Shown here: positions 39,323 through 50,564 of the stretch, piece by piece | Numbering within the stretch: position 1 is the first letter of the stretch | Layout: each line of letters opens with the position of its first letter | NCBI GenBank assembly: GCA_949318235.1 | Contig: OX439131.1 | Location: 11,852,125 to 11,916,124, forward strand | Direction of reading: 5' to 3' | From: Ecdyonurus torrentis | Taxonomy: Eukaryota > Arthropoda > Insecta > Ephemeroptera > Heptageniidae | DNA: 64,000 nt | Notes under the pieces: model-generated | What the model saw: the letters and a program-made list of their open reading frames with translations, nothing else | Databases searched by the model: none | What the model was told of the DNA's origin: nothing | Made by a program: the position numbers and the translations under genes

Positions 39323-42259
39323 TTATAAATTATCAAGAAAGAATTTTTTCATATTAAATTTCGTTTCATTTTTATTTGCAAAACTTTTTAATTCTGATGG
39401 AATTTGATTCCATAATTTAGGAAGTAAAATTTTTTTTGTCCTTTCAGTGAATCTATTTACAATTTTTGGTACAAATAAAGGATTGGTCACTGCTGTTCTG
39501 GTACTATAAATATGAGTTCTCGGTATACCATGAGAATTTTCAAAATAATTTTCACAAATAAAAGAACATTTAAACATTTCTTCTATTGGCAATATCTTAA
39601 AGTACTTAAAATATTCAAGATCACTTTTTAGCTTATTTCCTTTTTTTAAAATTTTTAATATTCTTATTTGCATTTTTTTCAATTCCCATAATTTACCTGA
39701 TTTAGTACAACCATAAGATAATAAACCGTATAATATATGTGGATGTACAAAAGAAAAATATAATTGTCTCATCGTCTGTTCATTCACATATGATCTTACT
39801 GTTTTTAATTTAAAAATTGCAGATCTCAATTTATTTAACAGTTGCATAATATGCAAATCCCAATCAAATGTTTGATCAATAATAGCTCCTAAGTAATTAT
39901 AATTATTTACTTGTTCTACAAACTCACAATTACAATTTAAAGTAAAATTATGTAAACACTTATTAGTATGAGCTCTTAATTGAATATTTTGCATAGTATA
40001 TGTATACTTATTAAAAATGTGCATAACTTTTGTTTTTTTCCTATTAATTAATATTTTCCTATCATGCGACCATTCCAAAACTGAATCAAAATCATTTTGT
40101 AACATTTTATTTGCAACTTCAAAGTTACTATGAGCCGCTATCATAAGTAAATCATCGGCAAACATTTTTGCTTTACAATATTTTAGTAAATTAAAAATTT
40201 TGTTAACATAAATTATAAAGAATTTAGCACTTAAGACCCCTCCTTGTATTATACCGCATTTTATTATTTTAATTTCACTTACAATATTTTTAATTTTGAC
40301 AGCAACTTGTCTATTTTTTATAATATTCGCAATTAACATTAATGTTGGTCCTCGTATTCCAATTTCTTCTAAATCTTTTAACAATAAGTCATGGTCTATA
40401 GTGTCAAATGCTTTGGAATAATCAACAAATAAACAAAGAACATGATGCCCTTTTTCTAATTCTTCATTTATAAAATTGGAAACATCATATAGACATTTTG
40501 CTGTACCCTTTTTTTTTTGATAGGCATATTGATATTTATTTATAATATTGAATTCTTCTAAATAATCAGACAATAATAATTCAATATGTTTTTGTATAAA
40601 TTTATCAACAAAAGCAGATACAGCAACTGGTCTAAAATTATTATATAGTTTATGATCCCCACCTTTATAAATTGGCCTTATCAATGATAATTTTAGATTA
40701 TCAGGATATACTGAGCTTTCAATACACATATTTGTTAATCTTATTAAATATTGAATTAATGATTCGCCACCAAATAAAATATCCTGAACACCTATATTAT
40801 CATGACCTGGTCCTTTTTTCTTACTTAATAAATTAATAATATAAACTGCTCGTTTCTCATTTAATTTTGGTAGATACATTGATTGTAAATTACTATTAAA
40901 TTTAAGCGAATTTTCACTTAATATTAAATTACAATTAATCTTTACATCTTCAATTGAATTTACAAAATGATTTACAAAATTATTAGCAATATCTTTGATA
41001 GAACTTACATCAGACATATATTTAATAATAATATTATCAATATTAAGATTTTCTTTCCCTAATATTTGATTAATAAAACACCAAGATTTTCTTATATCAC
41101 CAGCAATTTCAACAAATTTAGAATGATAATAATTATTTTTTTCTTTATTTATTAAAAAATTTATTTTGTTTCTTAATTTTTTATATCTAATTCTATATTC
41201 AGGCATATGTAATGAGTTTTTAAATTTTTGAAAATATTTGTCTCTATCTTTCATAAGAAATTTTATTTCATCAGTACACCACACATTATTTAATCTTCTA
41301 TTCTTGCTATTTAATAATTTTTCACTTTCACATTTATCACTTATATTTCGAAAAACTGTTACAATATGATTATATAATTCATTTGGACAATTAATATTAT
41401 TACATATACTCCAATCATAATTACAAATCATATTTCTGAATTTTTTTAAATTTTTAATTTTTACTTTTTCATTACAATTATTATTAATTAAATTAGTACT
41501 CAATATACAACCAGTCATATAATGATCGGTGATTTTACTTTTAATTATAAAACTATTATCAATTTCAAACAAATTATTTAATTTAACAAAAATATGATCA
41601 ATACAAGTAGCTGAATAATTTCCTAGTATTGTACATTCCTCCCTTGTAACATCATTAACAACTTTTAGATAACCATATTTTGCCATTTTATTTTCATATT
41701 TTTGTACAATATTATCATTTTGATCTAACAAATTTAAATTTATATCACCTAAAATCACACAATTACTTTCATTATTTTTTAAAATACACTCTTTTAATTC
41801 TTTTATGAATAAAAGTTTGTTAGAACCTGGAGGTCTATAAATATTATACAGCATTAAATTATTATTCAACTTTAGACTTAAAACCTCCGCATTAATAAAT
41901 TTTATATCAATAATTTTAGCATCAAATTTCTTATTTACAAACACTAAAACACCACCACCTTTATTTTCTTCTCTACTTTTTACAAATTTATCAAAATTAA
42001 TTAAATTATAAACCTTTATTTCATGATCAAAAATATAAATTTCAGTCAACACAATAATATCAATATTCTCAACATTTTTATTAACATAAGCTAAAAAATT
42101 ATTAAAATTTTTTCTTATAGAACGTATGTTTTGATGAACAATAATAACATTATTATTTTTCTTTTTCTTATCAATAAAAATATCATTTAAATCATTTTTT
42201 ACTTCACAATTTACATAATCAAAATTAAAATTTAGGGACTCTTCCATATAAAAAAACAA
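39323..42259 (-). CDS. LINE ORF2 protein: AP-like endonuclease and reverse transcriptase
   Basis: 978-residue polyprotein for target-primed reverse transcription. The N-terminal AP-type endonuclease shows HQNIRS (N44), LTE (E73), YRPPGS (~140), GDINLNLL (~170), IDHIF and ITDH, all expected catalytic positions. The RT domain has PGHDNIG, YNNFRPVAV, VDYSKAFDTIDH (catalytic D613), IIQGGVLSAKFF and MFADDLLMIA (FADD, residues 700-703). The C-terminal part contains the usual thumb-region YLGAIID-type motif. No stop or frameshift; length fits complete Jockey/CR1-group ORF2 proteins. Translation may begin at M1 or M5; the proximity to ORF1 suggests reinitiation. Base composition is extremely AT-rich. 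Confidence 0.92.
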   Translation of the reverse strand: MFFYMEESLNFNFDYVNCEVKNDLNDIFIDKKKKNNNVIIVHQNIRSIRKNFNNFLAYVNKNVENIDIIVLTEIYIFDHEIKVYNLINFDKFVKSREENKGGGVLVFVNKKFDAKIIDIKFINAEVLSLKLNNNLMLYNIYRPPGSNKLLFIKELKECILKNNESNCVILGDINLNLLDQNDNIVQKYENKMAKYGYLKVVNDVTREECTILGNYSATCIDHIFVKLNNLFEIDNSFIIKSKITDHYMTGCILSTNLINNNCNEKVKIKNLKKFRNMICNYDWSICNNINCPNELYNHIVTVFRNISDKCESEKLLNSKNRRLNNVWCTDEIKFLMKDRDKYFQKFKNSLHMPEYRIRYKKLRNKINFLINKEKNNYYHSKFVEIAGDIRKSWCFINQILGKENLNIDNIIIKYMSDVSSIKDIANNFVNHFVNSIEDVKINCNLILSENSLKFNSNLQSMYLPKLNEKRAVYIINLLSKKKGPGHDNIGVQDILFGGESLIQYLIRLTNMCIESSVYPDNLKLSLIRPIYKGGDHKLYNNFRPVAVSAFVDKFIQKHIELLLSDYLEEFNIINKYQYAYQKKKGTAKCLYDVSNFINEELEKGHHVLCLFVDYSKAFDTIDHDLLLKDLEEIGIRGPTLMLIANIIKNRQVAVKIKNIVSEIKIIKCGIIQGGVLSAKFFIIYVNKIFNLLKYCKAKMFADDLLMIAAHSNFEVANKMLQNDFDSVLEWSHDRKILINRKKTKVMHIFNKYTYTMQNIQLRAHTNKCLHNFTLNCNCEFVEQVNNYNYLGAIIDQTFDWDLHIMQLLNKLRSAIFKLKTVRSYVNEQTMRQLYFSFVHPHILYGLLSYGCTKSGKLWELKKMQIRILKILKKGNKLKSDLEYFKYFKILPIEEMFKCSFICENYFENSHGIPRTHIYSTRTAVTNPLFVPKIVNRFTERTKKILLPKLWNQIPSELKSFANKNETKFNMKKFFLDNL

Positions 42260-42284
42260 AATTAAACTAACATTTCAATTCACA

Positions 42285-43283
42285 TTAGAATGGAACTCCT
42301 GGCATACGTCGATCAAAATCATCATCACATTTTATTCTTATAGTACCTGTATCTTCAGTTTTCTTTGCCAATATTTTTCCATCCTTGACCCACACAAACT
42401 TCCAACCTCTAACTTTAGCAGCTGTGCGAGTTTTGTAGAATAATCTTTTCAATTCTGGAGTCAGATGTTCACAAACAAATAACTTGTCTTCCTTTGCATT
42501 ACCTTGAACTTTGCCTATTGTAAGATTACGTGTTTTACTTCTGTCAAGCCACACTCTCCTCGCCTCAGTTGATTTGAACTTGACCACAACAATAGGTGGT
42601 ATGCCTTGTTTACGTACATTCTTTGGGTTAGCATACACGCGATAACAGTCTTCAACTGATTGTGCAGCAGAAGGAGCGCCAATAACTTTGGCCACACTCT
42701 CTATCACATCACGCGTGTTCTCTCCCGTAGTCACTGGCATTCCATGAATTTCAATGTTCATAGACAATCTCTCTTGCTCAAGTTCTTGCACTCTAACATT
42801 TAGTTCAGATACTTCATTATCCTTCTTAATCACTTTTTCTTTTAGTTCATTAATTTCATTACTCATTTTTTTAAATAATTTATCTTGATTATCAAATCTC
42901 TCCAGTAAATCATCATATTTCTTTGACAAAAAATCGGTGCTTTCTTTTAAATCTTTGATTACAGAGGTATCTTGTTCAATCTTATCTACTTTATCAAGTC
43001 TTTTATCTACTTTATCAAGTCTTTTATTTATATCCTCAAGTAAATCAAACAATGATTTCTCACCTTTCTTTTCCTCATCTTCACTTGCATCTGAAAGTAT
43101 GTCTTTTTTTTCTTGTTTACACTTAAGACAGAGCCATTTAGGTTTCCTCCCTGGTTTATTTGGCTCTACTTTTGTCTCAAGTTTAATGCACCCATTATGT
43201 GCATAGCACAATTTGCAGCCATTACATAAAATCTTCTCTTCATTCACTTGAAATCCTTTTTTACATATCACACACGACGACAT
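42285..43283 (-). CDS. LINE ORF1 protein: PHD finger, coiled coil, FP-like domain
   Basis: 332-residue nucleic-acid-binding ORF1 protein of the LINE. Residues 4-55 form a full C4-H-C3 PHD-type finger (C4, C7, C20, C23, H29, C32, C52, C55, with W50 two residues before C52). Residues ~85-170 are rich in K/E/L heptads, including repeated RLDKVDK, indicating a coiled coil for self-association. Residues ~172-332 (from MNIEIHGMP through EHLTPELKRLFYKTR to the C terminus) resemble the FP25K-like domain found in ORF1 proteins of many arthropod LINEs. It ends at 42285, 25 bp before ORF2. Composition is less AT-rich than ORF2. The role is RNP formation and RNA chaperoning by family analogy; the FP-like call is from recall. 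Confidence 0.82.
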   Translation of the reverse strand: MSSCVICKKGFQVNEEKILCNGCKLCYAHNGCIKLETKVEPNKPGRKPKWLCLKCKQEKKDILSDASEDEEKKGEKSLFDLLEDINKRLDKVDKRLDKVDKIEQDTSVIKDLKESTDFLSKKYDDLLERFDNQDKLFKKMSNEINELKEKVIKKDNEVSELNVRVQELEQERLSMNIEIHGMPVTTGENTRDVIESVAKVIGAPSAAQSVEDCYRVYANPKNVRKQGIPPIVVVKFKSTEARRVWLDRSKTRNLTIGKVQGNAKEDKLFVCEHLTPELKRLFYKTRTAAKVRGWKFVWVKDGKILAKKTEDTGTIRIKCDDDFDRRMPGVPF

Positions 43284-43900
43284 TTTTATTTCACTTTTTC
43301 AGCACAATATACAGTAGTATACGACGGAGCAAACACCAAACACAACCTCTCTCTCCGAAGTCCACTACTCAATATATTGCCACAAGGCGTTTATGTCATT
43401 AAATATTCAAAAATTACAATAATAATAATAATAGTACGGCAATACTTAATTAAATAAAAACATAAAGCAGTATAAAATTTATTTGCGCAGAAAAAAATAA
43501 TGTTAATGACAATAAAAATAAATAAGATAAAAATAGGTCATGATAAGAGAGAGAACATTTACGTCATTTATTACATTACTTGCATAATGTTTTGTTCTAT
43601 TTACATTTGCAGCACATTGAAATTCATTAGCGTGCGTCTCGTTTTTCTTGCGTTAGCCGTGTAGTGAGGCTGAATTAACAACGAGACTTACTGGCTGCTA
43701 AGCAACGCAAGATGCACGCATACGTTAAACAAAACAAAAAGCATTCAATTTTTTATTTATTATTATATTATTTGTTTTTGTGCCATACATGTAAACAAAG
43801 ATTATCACTTTCTTAATTTTCACATCAAAATAGTTTCTAATAAAATTTGTATAAAATACACTTTGATTTGTATATAAATCATACATACATAATATTATAT

Positions 43901-43935
<35 letters not shown>

Positions 43936-44242
43936 AATCCTCATAAATATACACTATAAAATACAGAAGTCATTTGATTCAAGATTAAAAATAGATTGCC
44001 ACTTTTTTATGATAATTCATGTTAATTTTTTAAGTAAGTATAGCTATATAAATGAAATTATTGCTATCTATAATTTTAAATTCAATGGTATACTCTATAA
44101 GTATTAAAAATTGATATAGGGAATATCTGTGTAGGCGGTGACACGCAAGTCTTAATTAATAATTTGTAATAATATTATTTCGGATTGAGCTTGTAACTCA
44201 GAATTTAGACTACTAGAATGACAAGATTTATTCAAGACTATT

Positions 44243-44243
<1 letters not shown>

Positions 44244-44286
<43 letters not shown>
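44244..44286. repeat. (TTG)n trinucleotide repeat
   Basis: About 14 perfect TTG units, intronic; not in an open frame of note. Confidence 0.95.
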
Positions 44287-44288
<2 letters not shown>

Positions 44289-45720
44289 TTTGTACACTTG
44301 ATTCTTTGAAAATTGCATGAGAATTTTACTCAACGATATTGCTCAATGTAATACCATATGATTTCTTAACTTTGTTTCAAACATTGTTGTTCTAATTTTT
44401 AGTGAAACTGAGTTTCTATAAACGATACGTATTATACAAGTTAAGAACCTAAGCTCTGTCAGTTTTTTTTTTAATTAGAAACATGAGGGTAAGAATGAAT
44501 AACTTTTTTTTTAGAGGTAATCAAGAGGGACATTTTTAATCACACAGAGTTTTTTTTTTTTTTTTTTTTTATTAAAATTGAGCTTTATTTGACGAAGAAT
44601 GTTAGTTATATCCCCAATAAACATTTCTATGTGGTTGTCATAATTTCAGTAACCGTTGGTAGCATTTACGCTTAATAGATCAGTGATTTACACACATTGT
44701 TTCCGGGGTAGTAGGAGACACCTGAACAGGGAAAGAAAATTCACACCGTCAACGTATCCTGTCATGAGCTTGAATAGTTTTCATGTATATGAATCTATCA
44801 TTTTTATTTAACTATGGTTTCATATTTAAAAATAATAAACTTTAATTAGGCAGTTTCTAAAAACTTATAATTAAAAAAGTTAACTACAAACCTGGAAAAT
44901 TTAAATCAAAATAACATTAAGTATTTAAATAACAACAATGATAATAACACCAAAGCATATTTTAAATACGTCATATTTTTGATGAGTACGTTTGGGGAAT
45001 TAGTACAGCTAATGATTGGGCTAATTGAAAAACATTGAAAACAGTAATTCGTTGGATCCATTACGTAAATTAATGTATAAATGTGTCTTTAACTACTCTG
45101 GTCTTCCCATACATGTGTATAACTGCAAACATCCATTTTTATTTAATACTTCATAACTTAAATAAAAAAAAAAAAAAAAAAAAACGCTAAAGTCAAAGAA
45201 AAATAAAACTTTTTTGAAATTAAAAATTCTCAAAGTTTAAATAAAAAATTTATACATCTGTCTGCTATTATGAAAACTTCTTTCATGTTTCAGTCATGTT
45301 TACAAGGGGTGATAAAATATCATATAAAAAGGATTGAAAAGTTACGTGTATACAATGTTCTACATTATTATGCTGTAAAAAGTGCGCTCAAGATTCAGTC
45401 TTTAGAAATTTCTGTCACATGTTACATAAAAAAAGCAGTGTGCATGAGTGTGTTCTTGTTTGAATTCAAGCGCTTTGCGTCTGTCACCTTGTGAACTTCC
45501 TGCATTCATTACGTCTTTCATCTTCTTTTTTTCTAATTATTTTTATACATAAATAGAAATAAAAAAAAGAGAGTTACGTAAAATGACATACTTCTTTTGT
45601 TTGCATTTTACATTTAAAAAAATATGCTAACGAAAACTTGATTTCCTTACCAGATAAATTAATTTTAGTGGCGTGGCAATGACGAAATTGCAAAGACAGC
45701 TCAGATGGAAACTTCTAAGA

Positions 45721-45808
45721 GACAGGCGACGGTGAGATTCGAACCCGCATCCCCACACTTATTTATGGATTTTACCTTAACCCGTTAGACCATGGGATTT
45801 GAGAGCCA
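45721..45808 (-). repeat. tRNA-like sequence, probable SINE head or tRNA relic
   Basis: On the minus strand an A-box-like TGGTCTAACGG (45792-45782) and a B-box GGTTCGAATC (45745-45736) lie 47 bases apart, as in tRNA genes. The T-loop TTCGAAT is intact, but the seven bases before the A box do not pair with those after the T arm, and the T stem is imperfect. It is therefore not a functional tRNA; a tRNA-derived SINE or pseudogene fits. No poly(A) tail or second copy was found. Confidence 0.55.
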
Positions 45809-46613
45809 CAACATGTACACTTATCGCACCTTGAAATACTCAATCCTCGATAATTTTCATACAGTTTGGAAATTTGAAGCAACTATTTTTATATAAGACT
45901 ACTTTATATTATACTACTTTAATATTAATGATAGATGTTTTTTTTATATGTTTTTAAATTTCTACTAAAGGTTCTGAATTTGTTCAAGTATAACATAAAA
46001 ATATTACAAGATGGTTTCACTTATTACTGTGCTTGATTTATAATATTGTTTCTTAAATTTATAATTAAAAAAGTAGAAGTTATAAATGTAACATGGCATT
46101 GTTCTTACATAATAAGAAAGCCAAGAACTTTTTGTTGTTAATTAAGAAGATTTCAAACTTATGTCATGTACTGTTTCAAGCTTGACTTAATTTAAGTGGT
46201 AATGTTAACAAGATCGATAAATAATCACCATCAAATGTCCTCAATATACGAACAAATTTGAAGGGAGCAACAGCAGAGTAAGGGTTTAAATTTCTCTATC
46301 CCTTCAGCAACATTAGTTATACACAGCTGGGAAAACTCTCTCCCTCTCTCAATTTGGTTCACTGAGCCATGGTCAGTCGTGTTTCTAGAGGAAGCTTACA
46401 AAATAAAGACAAGTATAACATGATACAAAAAACTTAATTCTCTGGTTCCAAAATACTTATCGTATTTTTACGATGTTATTATATATGAACTCAACTTTAC
46501 TATTAAAAAATAACGTAAAATAAAATTGAATTTTTTGCTTATTTTTATTTAAAGAATATTAAATATATTTACCAATTAAATAGGCAGTTAACAGTGTTAT
46601 ATAATTTTATTCT

Positions 46614-46640
46614 ATGCCTTTACTCTAAGGAAAAAAAGAG
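46614..46640 (+). repeat. Second copy of the gcctttactctaagg hairpin repeat
   Basis: Shares tgcctttactctaagg with 28235-28250; the outer stem is broken and an A-rich stretch follows, again like a retroelement tail. Confidence 0.4.
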
Positions 46641-48306
46641 TCGGTAAATATTGTTTAATATTAATGAAATACTTGCTAAATAATAAAAATGAATTTTAGC
46701 AATATCTGAAAATATGATTTTTTTTTTTCTCCAACACATTGCATCAATGTACGATTGAGTAACAGTTTTGTTGAGGTTAAAAGACACGTAAAGAAGTGCC
46801 GTATTATATATCTATATATATATACACTACTATATGGTTAGTACTCTATATACATAAGCAGGGCACTTTTGAGATAAGGCAGAGGGTCGGGCACTCGGTA
46901 ATTACGAGGGTTTGGACGAGACCCAAGCCATGTGGCTAAAGAGTCTGAGCAGAATGCGAGATGACGGGACTTATCTCTTCGCCTGTGCGGCCTAGCCAAC
47001 TCAAACATATTTTTTACACATGCCTCTAAATAATTTATGTTGCATTCTATATACAACATGCATGTTACAAAGCTCTTTGGTTTTTAAATTTGATATACAA
47101 AAAAAGTTTCTGCAATTTAAAAACTAAAAATAAAATATTGAAAAATTGTATAATACAATTTTTTGTATTGCTTTTCTCTGAAAATTTCTCGTTTAGTAAA
47201 AAAAAAAAAAAAAAAAAGAAATCAAATAAAGTGTTCTAACTTTGTTATTCTCCTACTCCATCAATATTTCATGTCTCTATTGACACATCTAGAAATATAA
47301 TATGGTTTGCAATGACTTTTCTTTGTTGCGTGGGTGAGAAATATTGAATCGCAAGTGCTTGTCACGTAACACAACAAAAGAGAGACAGAAGAGGGACAAA
47401 ATAAAACGTTAAGACGCTATGGCATGTAGAATATGTAGATGGTCAGTATGTTATTTATGCACTTTCATTTTTTTTCCTATTCTTTCTTACTGCTTGTGAA
47501 TGCAACACGAGTCTGACAACTTGCGCTCACCGCACCTCGGGTGAACCTTTCAATAAATAATTCATATTATATACTTGTATAATTTTGATCAATAATTCAA
47601 TGAGAAACCTATTGTTTGTTTTTTTACAAATTGCATTAATTTAAATTTCAGTGACACAACGTCATTATAAATAATTGATATTAATGTAACATTATAGACT
47701 TTTTTTTTTTAGTTACACACACTGTTATTTTATTTCATATAAAAATAAAATAAATTTTACAAGTAAAAATAATTAGATTGTTATTCATCATATCACATTA
47801 AAATGAAAATATATTATTGTACATGTTTTTTTTTCCAGGTTTAATATAATTACATCTATGTAAATATATGCAGAAAGGAACGCTAAAATTTACATTTTTT
47901 TTATTTTATTTATGTAAACAGCTTTTGTTCAAAACGAGATTTATAACATACTGTTATCGGTTATTACATGAAGGAAAAACGATTTATTTTACAAAATAAA
48001 GATGACCTCTTTTGATAAGCCAGCTTTTGCATTGTAACAAAATTCAATGCAAAAATTGAAGTAAGAATGAAATACAATGTATTTATAGTGCACACGAAAG
48101 TACAATGGAAAATGTTTTTACATGTAAATTATCTCTCTATAGTTTATCTTGTGTCATTCAAGTGGTAAAATGTTCTCGGTTCTTAATTAAAAGTGAAGAT
48201 ATTGAAAATTTGCGGTGTGTGGAATGTTTTAATAATATGAATATTAGACCGCAACCACAATGTAAAATTAATTTTGTATAAACTCCAGGAATTAAATCAA
48301 ACTTAC

Positions 48307-48473
48307 CAGGGTAGTAGACTAAGCTCTTGCGCACCTCATACTGCGCATCAGGAATGCGCAGGATGCAGTGGAAGTCAGCAGGTTCTACAGGTTCCTCCAA
48401 GACAGCGCTGGCTGTGACGTCATATGACCCTTCACGTGCACGAGTCTCAAAACGTATATCTTCTAATGCTCCA
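48307..48473 (-). CDS. Gene A exon: second half of Ig domain 2
   Basis: Coding exon on the minus strand, entered in phase 2 (AG plus T gives Ser) and left in phase 1. It encodes SGALEDIRFETRAREGSYDV, then ASAVLEEPVEPADFHCILRI and YEVRKSLVYYPG. The DFHC Cys is the F-strand Cys of a C2/I-type Ig domain and should pair with VTC in the preceding exon. The acceptor is ttttcag and the donor CCTG/gtaagt. The following intron of 18.9 kb leads to the micro-exon at 29407, or directly to 28736, in the same phase. GC content and codon pattern stand out clearly from the AT-rich flanks. Confidence 0.88.
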
Positions 48474-48943
48474 CTGAAAAATAATTTCCAAACACAAATT
48501 TGTATTTTTTTGATAAAAATGTTTATATAATCTAAAGCTAGTTTAATGATTTTCTCTGAGCTGATTTTATTTAGAAAAATGGGGCATCGATGACTCGTCT
48601 CTACACACGTTTGATCGCAAACCGAGTTAGAAGCACTTTGTGTCTTGTCACTCAATTTACGTCCCTACATTTTTTTTCTTTTGGCTACTTCAGAGTCTTG
48701 ATTTGGACGTGGATAATCGAATCCTCTCACACTTTTGGACTTGACAGAAAAACAAAAGCACTTACTTCTCTGCTCCATTGTCGTTATTAACGAGAAAAGG
48801 ACTATAAATGAAGATAAATTTGATTTTCATTTCACAATCTACAAAGTTTGACTTGAACTTGAAGTGTTCTTTGTATAATTTTTTAACAATAACAGTTCAA
48901 TCGTATATAAATAAATAATTCTGTGCATATATTAAGGATTCAT

Positions 48944-49028
<85 letters not shown>

Positions 49029-49218
49029 TATTAAGAATTATCAGTTTCATATAATAGCATTTCAAGTATTCATTAAGCGCACACCTTTTTTTTTCTTTTC
49101 TTTAGAATATAGCGTAAATAAATAAGTGACCGATTTTCTATTTTGAAATGCTGCATTAATATGTTACAATAAATTCCTAGAATTAATTTTGCTAATTATT
49201 AAGTGTTGTTGTGCTTAC
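48474..49218 (-). other. Gene A intron within Ig2 (745 bp)
   Basis: GT-AG intron (gtaagcac ... ttttcag) splitting Ig2. It holds one (TA)n tract at 48950-49028 and nothing else recognisable. Confidence 0.8.
48950..49028. repeat. (TA)n microsatellite inside the Ig2 intron
   Basis: Lies in the 745-bp intron between the two Ig2 exons. Confidence 0.95.
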
Positions 49219-49342
49219 CTGGCAGGGTCACGTGACAAAGTGAGTGAAGGTTCAGGATAAGCCCCCGTGGCAAAGCACGTCACGTTCACCAAACCTTCAC
49301 GTGGACCACGAGTGTGCCACACTTCCAGACGTTTCTCAGGAG
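49219..49342 (-). CDS. Gene A exon: first half of Ig domain 2
   Basis: Coding exon of about 41 residues on the minus strand, entered in phase 1 and left in phase 2. It reads (A)PEKRLEVWHTRGPREG, then LVNVTCFATGAYPEPSLTL and SRDPAR. The NVTCFATGxYPEP pattern is the B-C strand region of an I/C2-type Ig domain; N-V-T is a possible glycosylation site. The phase-1 entry fits exactly the phase-1 exit of the Ig1 exon seen in gene B, giving MLVF-A-PEKRLEVW across the junction. The acceptor is gatttcag and the donor GCCAG/gtaagc. The Ig1 and signal exons of gene A were not found up to 64000 and should lie to the right. Confidence 0.87.
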
Positions 49343-49874
49343 CTGAAATCACAAGGAAATAACAAACAATTGTAAACTTTTTAAATCATAGTATAACTTG
49401 TCCAGACTATTCATAATAATTTTATATTTTTTTATGGAAAGTTTAAAAATAAATAAAAGTACAAAGTTTTAATCTAGATAATATTTTACCAAAGGGATGT
49501 AATTAAGCTATTTAAAAATAATAAGAATATTTCTGTAAATGTATACAAAAATAAAAGAAATTAATGATTTTATGCTGAATAATTATATTTCATATAGATA
49601 TGTAAAATGCTATTACTTTGGAGTTGCAAGAATAATTTTTCTGTACAAAATATTTATTATGGTGTGCAGCATAAAAATTATTCAATATTATGAAACTTAT
49701 GTTGTACCATGAATCGAGATAACATAATCATATGCTGTATAACATAACCATTATAGATACTTATTTTTGTTCGTGTAATAAATAATCTGCATGATGAGCA
49801 AGAATTTATAATTTAAAGCAGCAAAGTTTTCATTGAAAAGCAAAACGTTAATTAATAAGAAAAACTTTTATCAA

Positions 49875-49877
<3 letters not shown>

Positions 49878-49918
<41 letters not shown>
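49878..49918. repeat. (GA)n microsatellite
   Basis: Perfect GA tract. Confidence 0.95.
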
Positions 49919-49920
<2 letters not shown>

Positions 49921-50112
49921 CGTCAAAACAACATGCAGCTAATCAATCAATTTTCTTTCAACTACATAACTCAAATTTCAAAATAACTTTCATTCTACGT
50001 GTTACTTATTTGATTAATATACTATCCAATACAGATGAATTTCTTATCATCAATCGAAACAAAAATTCTTTGTAATTACAGTATAAATAAATAACATATT
50101 TGATATCCATCA

Positions 50113-50113
<1 letters not shown>

Positions 50114-50145
<32 letters not shown>
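50114..50145. repeat. A32 homopolymer
   Basis: Uninterrupted A run; a (TC)n tract follows at 50509-50562. Confidence 0.93.
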
Positions 50146-50147
<2 letters not shown>

Positions 50148-50504
50148 CATAAAACTCATAACGAAATACAAGTAACTTATTTATATACGTAATCAAAGAC
50201 TAACATACAAAAATACTTTTGACACTTGGATGACATTTAAATTGTTATATGGGAGAAATATGTAGCATGTTTTACTTTCAAATCTGTAGCTTGTTACAGA
50301 CATAAAATAATGAAGCATTGTTACACAAAAACAAACCACAAATATGCGCTGATTGCCAAGGGTATTTGTTTGTTGAGAGTGTATAGAAGTTTTTCATAGA
50401 AAAAAAAAGGAGGGAGAAGGAAGGAAGGAAGGAAGAAACACCATAATTAATTTTTTTGCTGGCTTTAAATATGAATAAAACAGGATACTTAAACATAATA
50501 TCAT

Positions 50505-50564
<60 letters not shown>

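Larger units (their letters stand above)
39015..43400 (-). mobile_element. Apparently intact two-ORF LINE (Jockey/CR1/L2 group)
   Basis: Non-LTR retrotransposon on the minus strand inside the long intron of gene A, in the gene's own orientation. It has a 5' UTR of roughly 100 bp (exact 5' end unclear), ORF1, a 25-bp gap, ORF2, a 3' UTR with an internal A37 run (39237-39201), a strong stem-loop (39091-39064) and a terminal A-rich tail with an AATAAA-like signal (39041-39015). Both ORFs are uninterrupted, so insertion is probably recent and the copy might be competent. No clean target-site duplication was found by eye. The clade is inferred from RT motifs only. Confidence 0.85.
29408..48306 (-). 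other. Gene A long intron (18.9 kb)
   Basis: Joins Ig2 to the linker and GPI exons. From high to low coordinates it holds a GC-richer island (46860-47020), a hairpin tail repeat (46616), a tRNA-like relic (45721-45808), a (TTG)n tract, an intact LINE (39015-43400), (TA)n tracts and many homopolymers. 29500-38800 is AT-rich without recognised genes. Confidence 0.7.

Noticed and set aside
42937..43206. Plus-strand open frames over LINE ORF1
   Set aside because: Antisense shadows of the coiled-coil-coding region of ORF1.
45721..45808. Functional tRNA gene
   Set aside because: The acceptor-stem halves do not pair and the T stem is imperfect.
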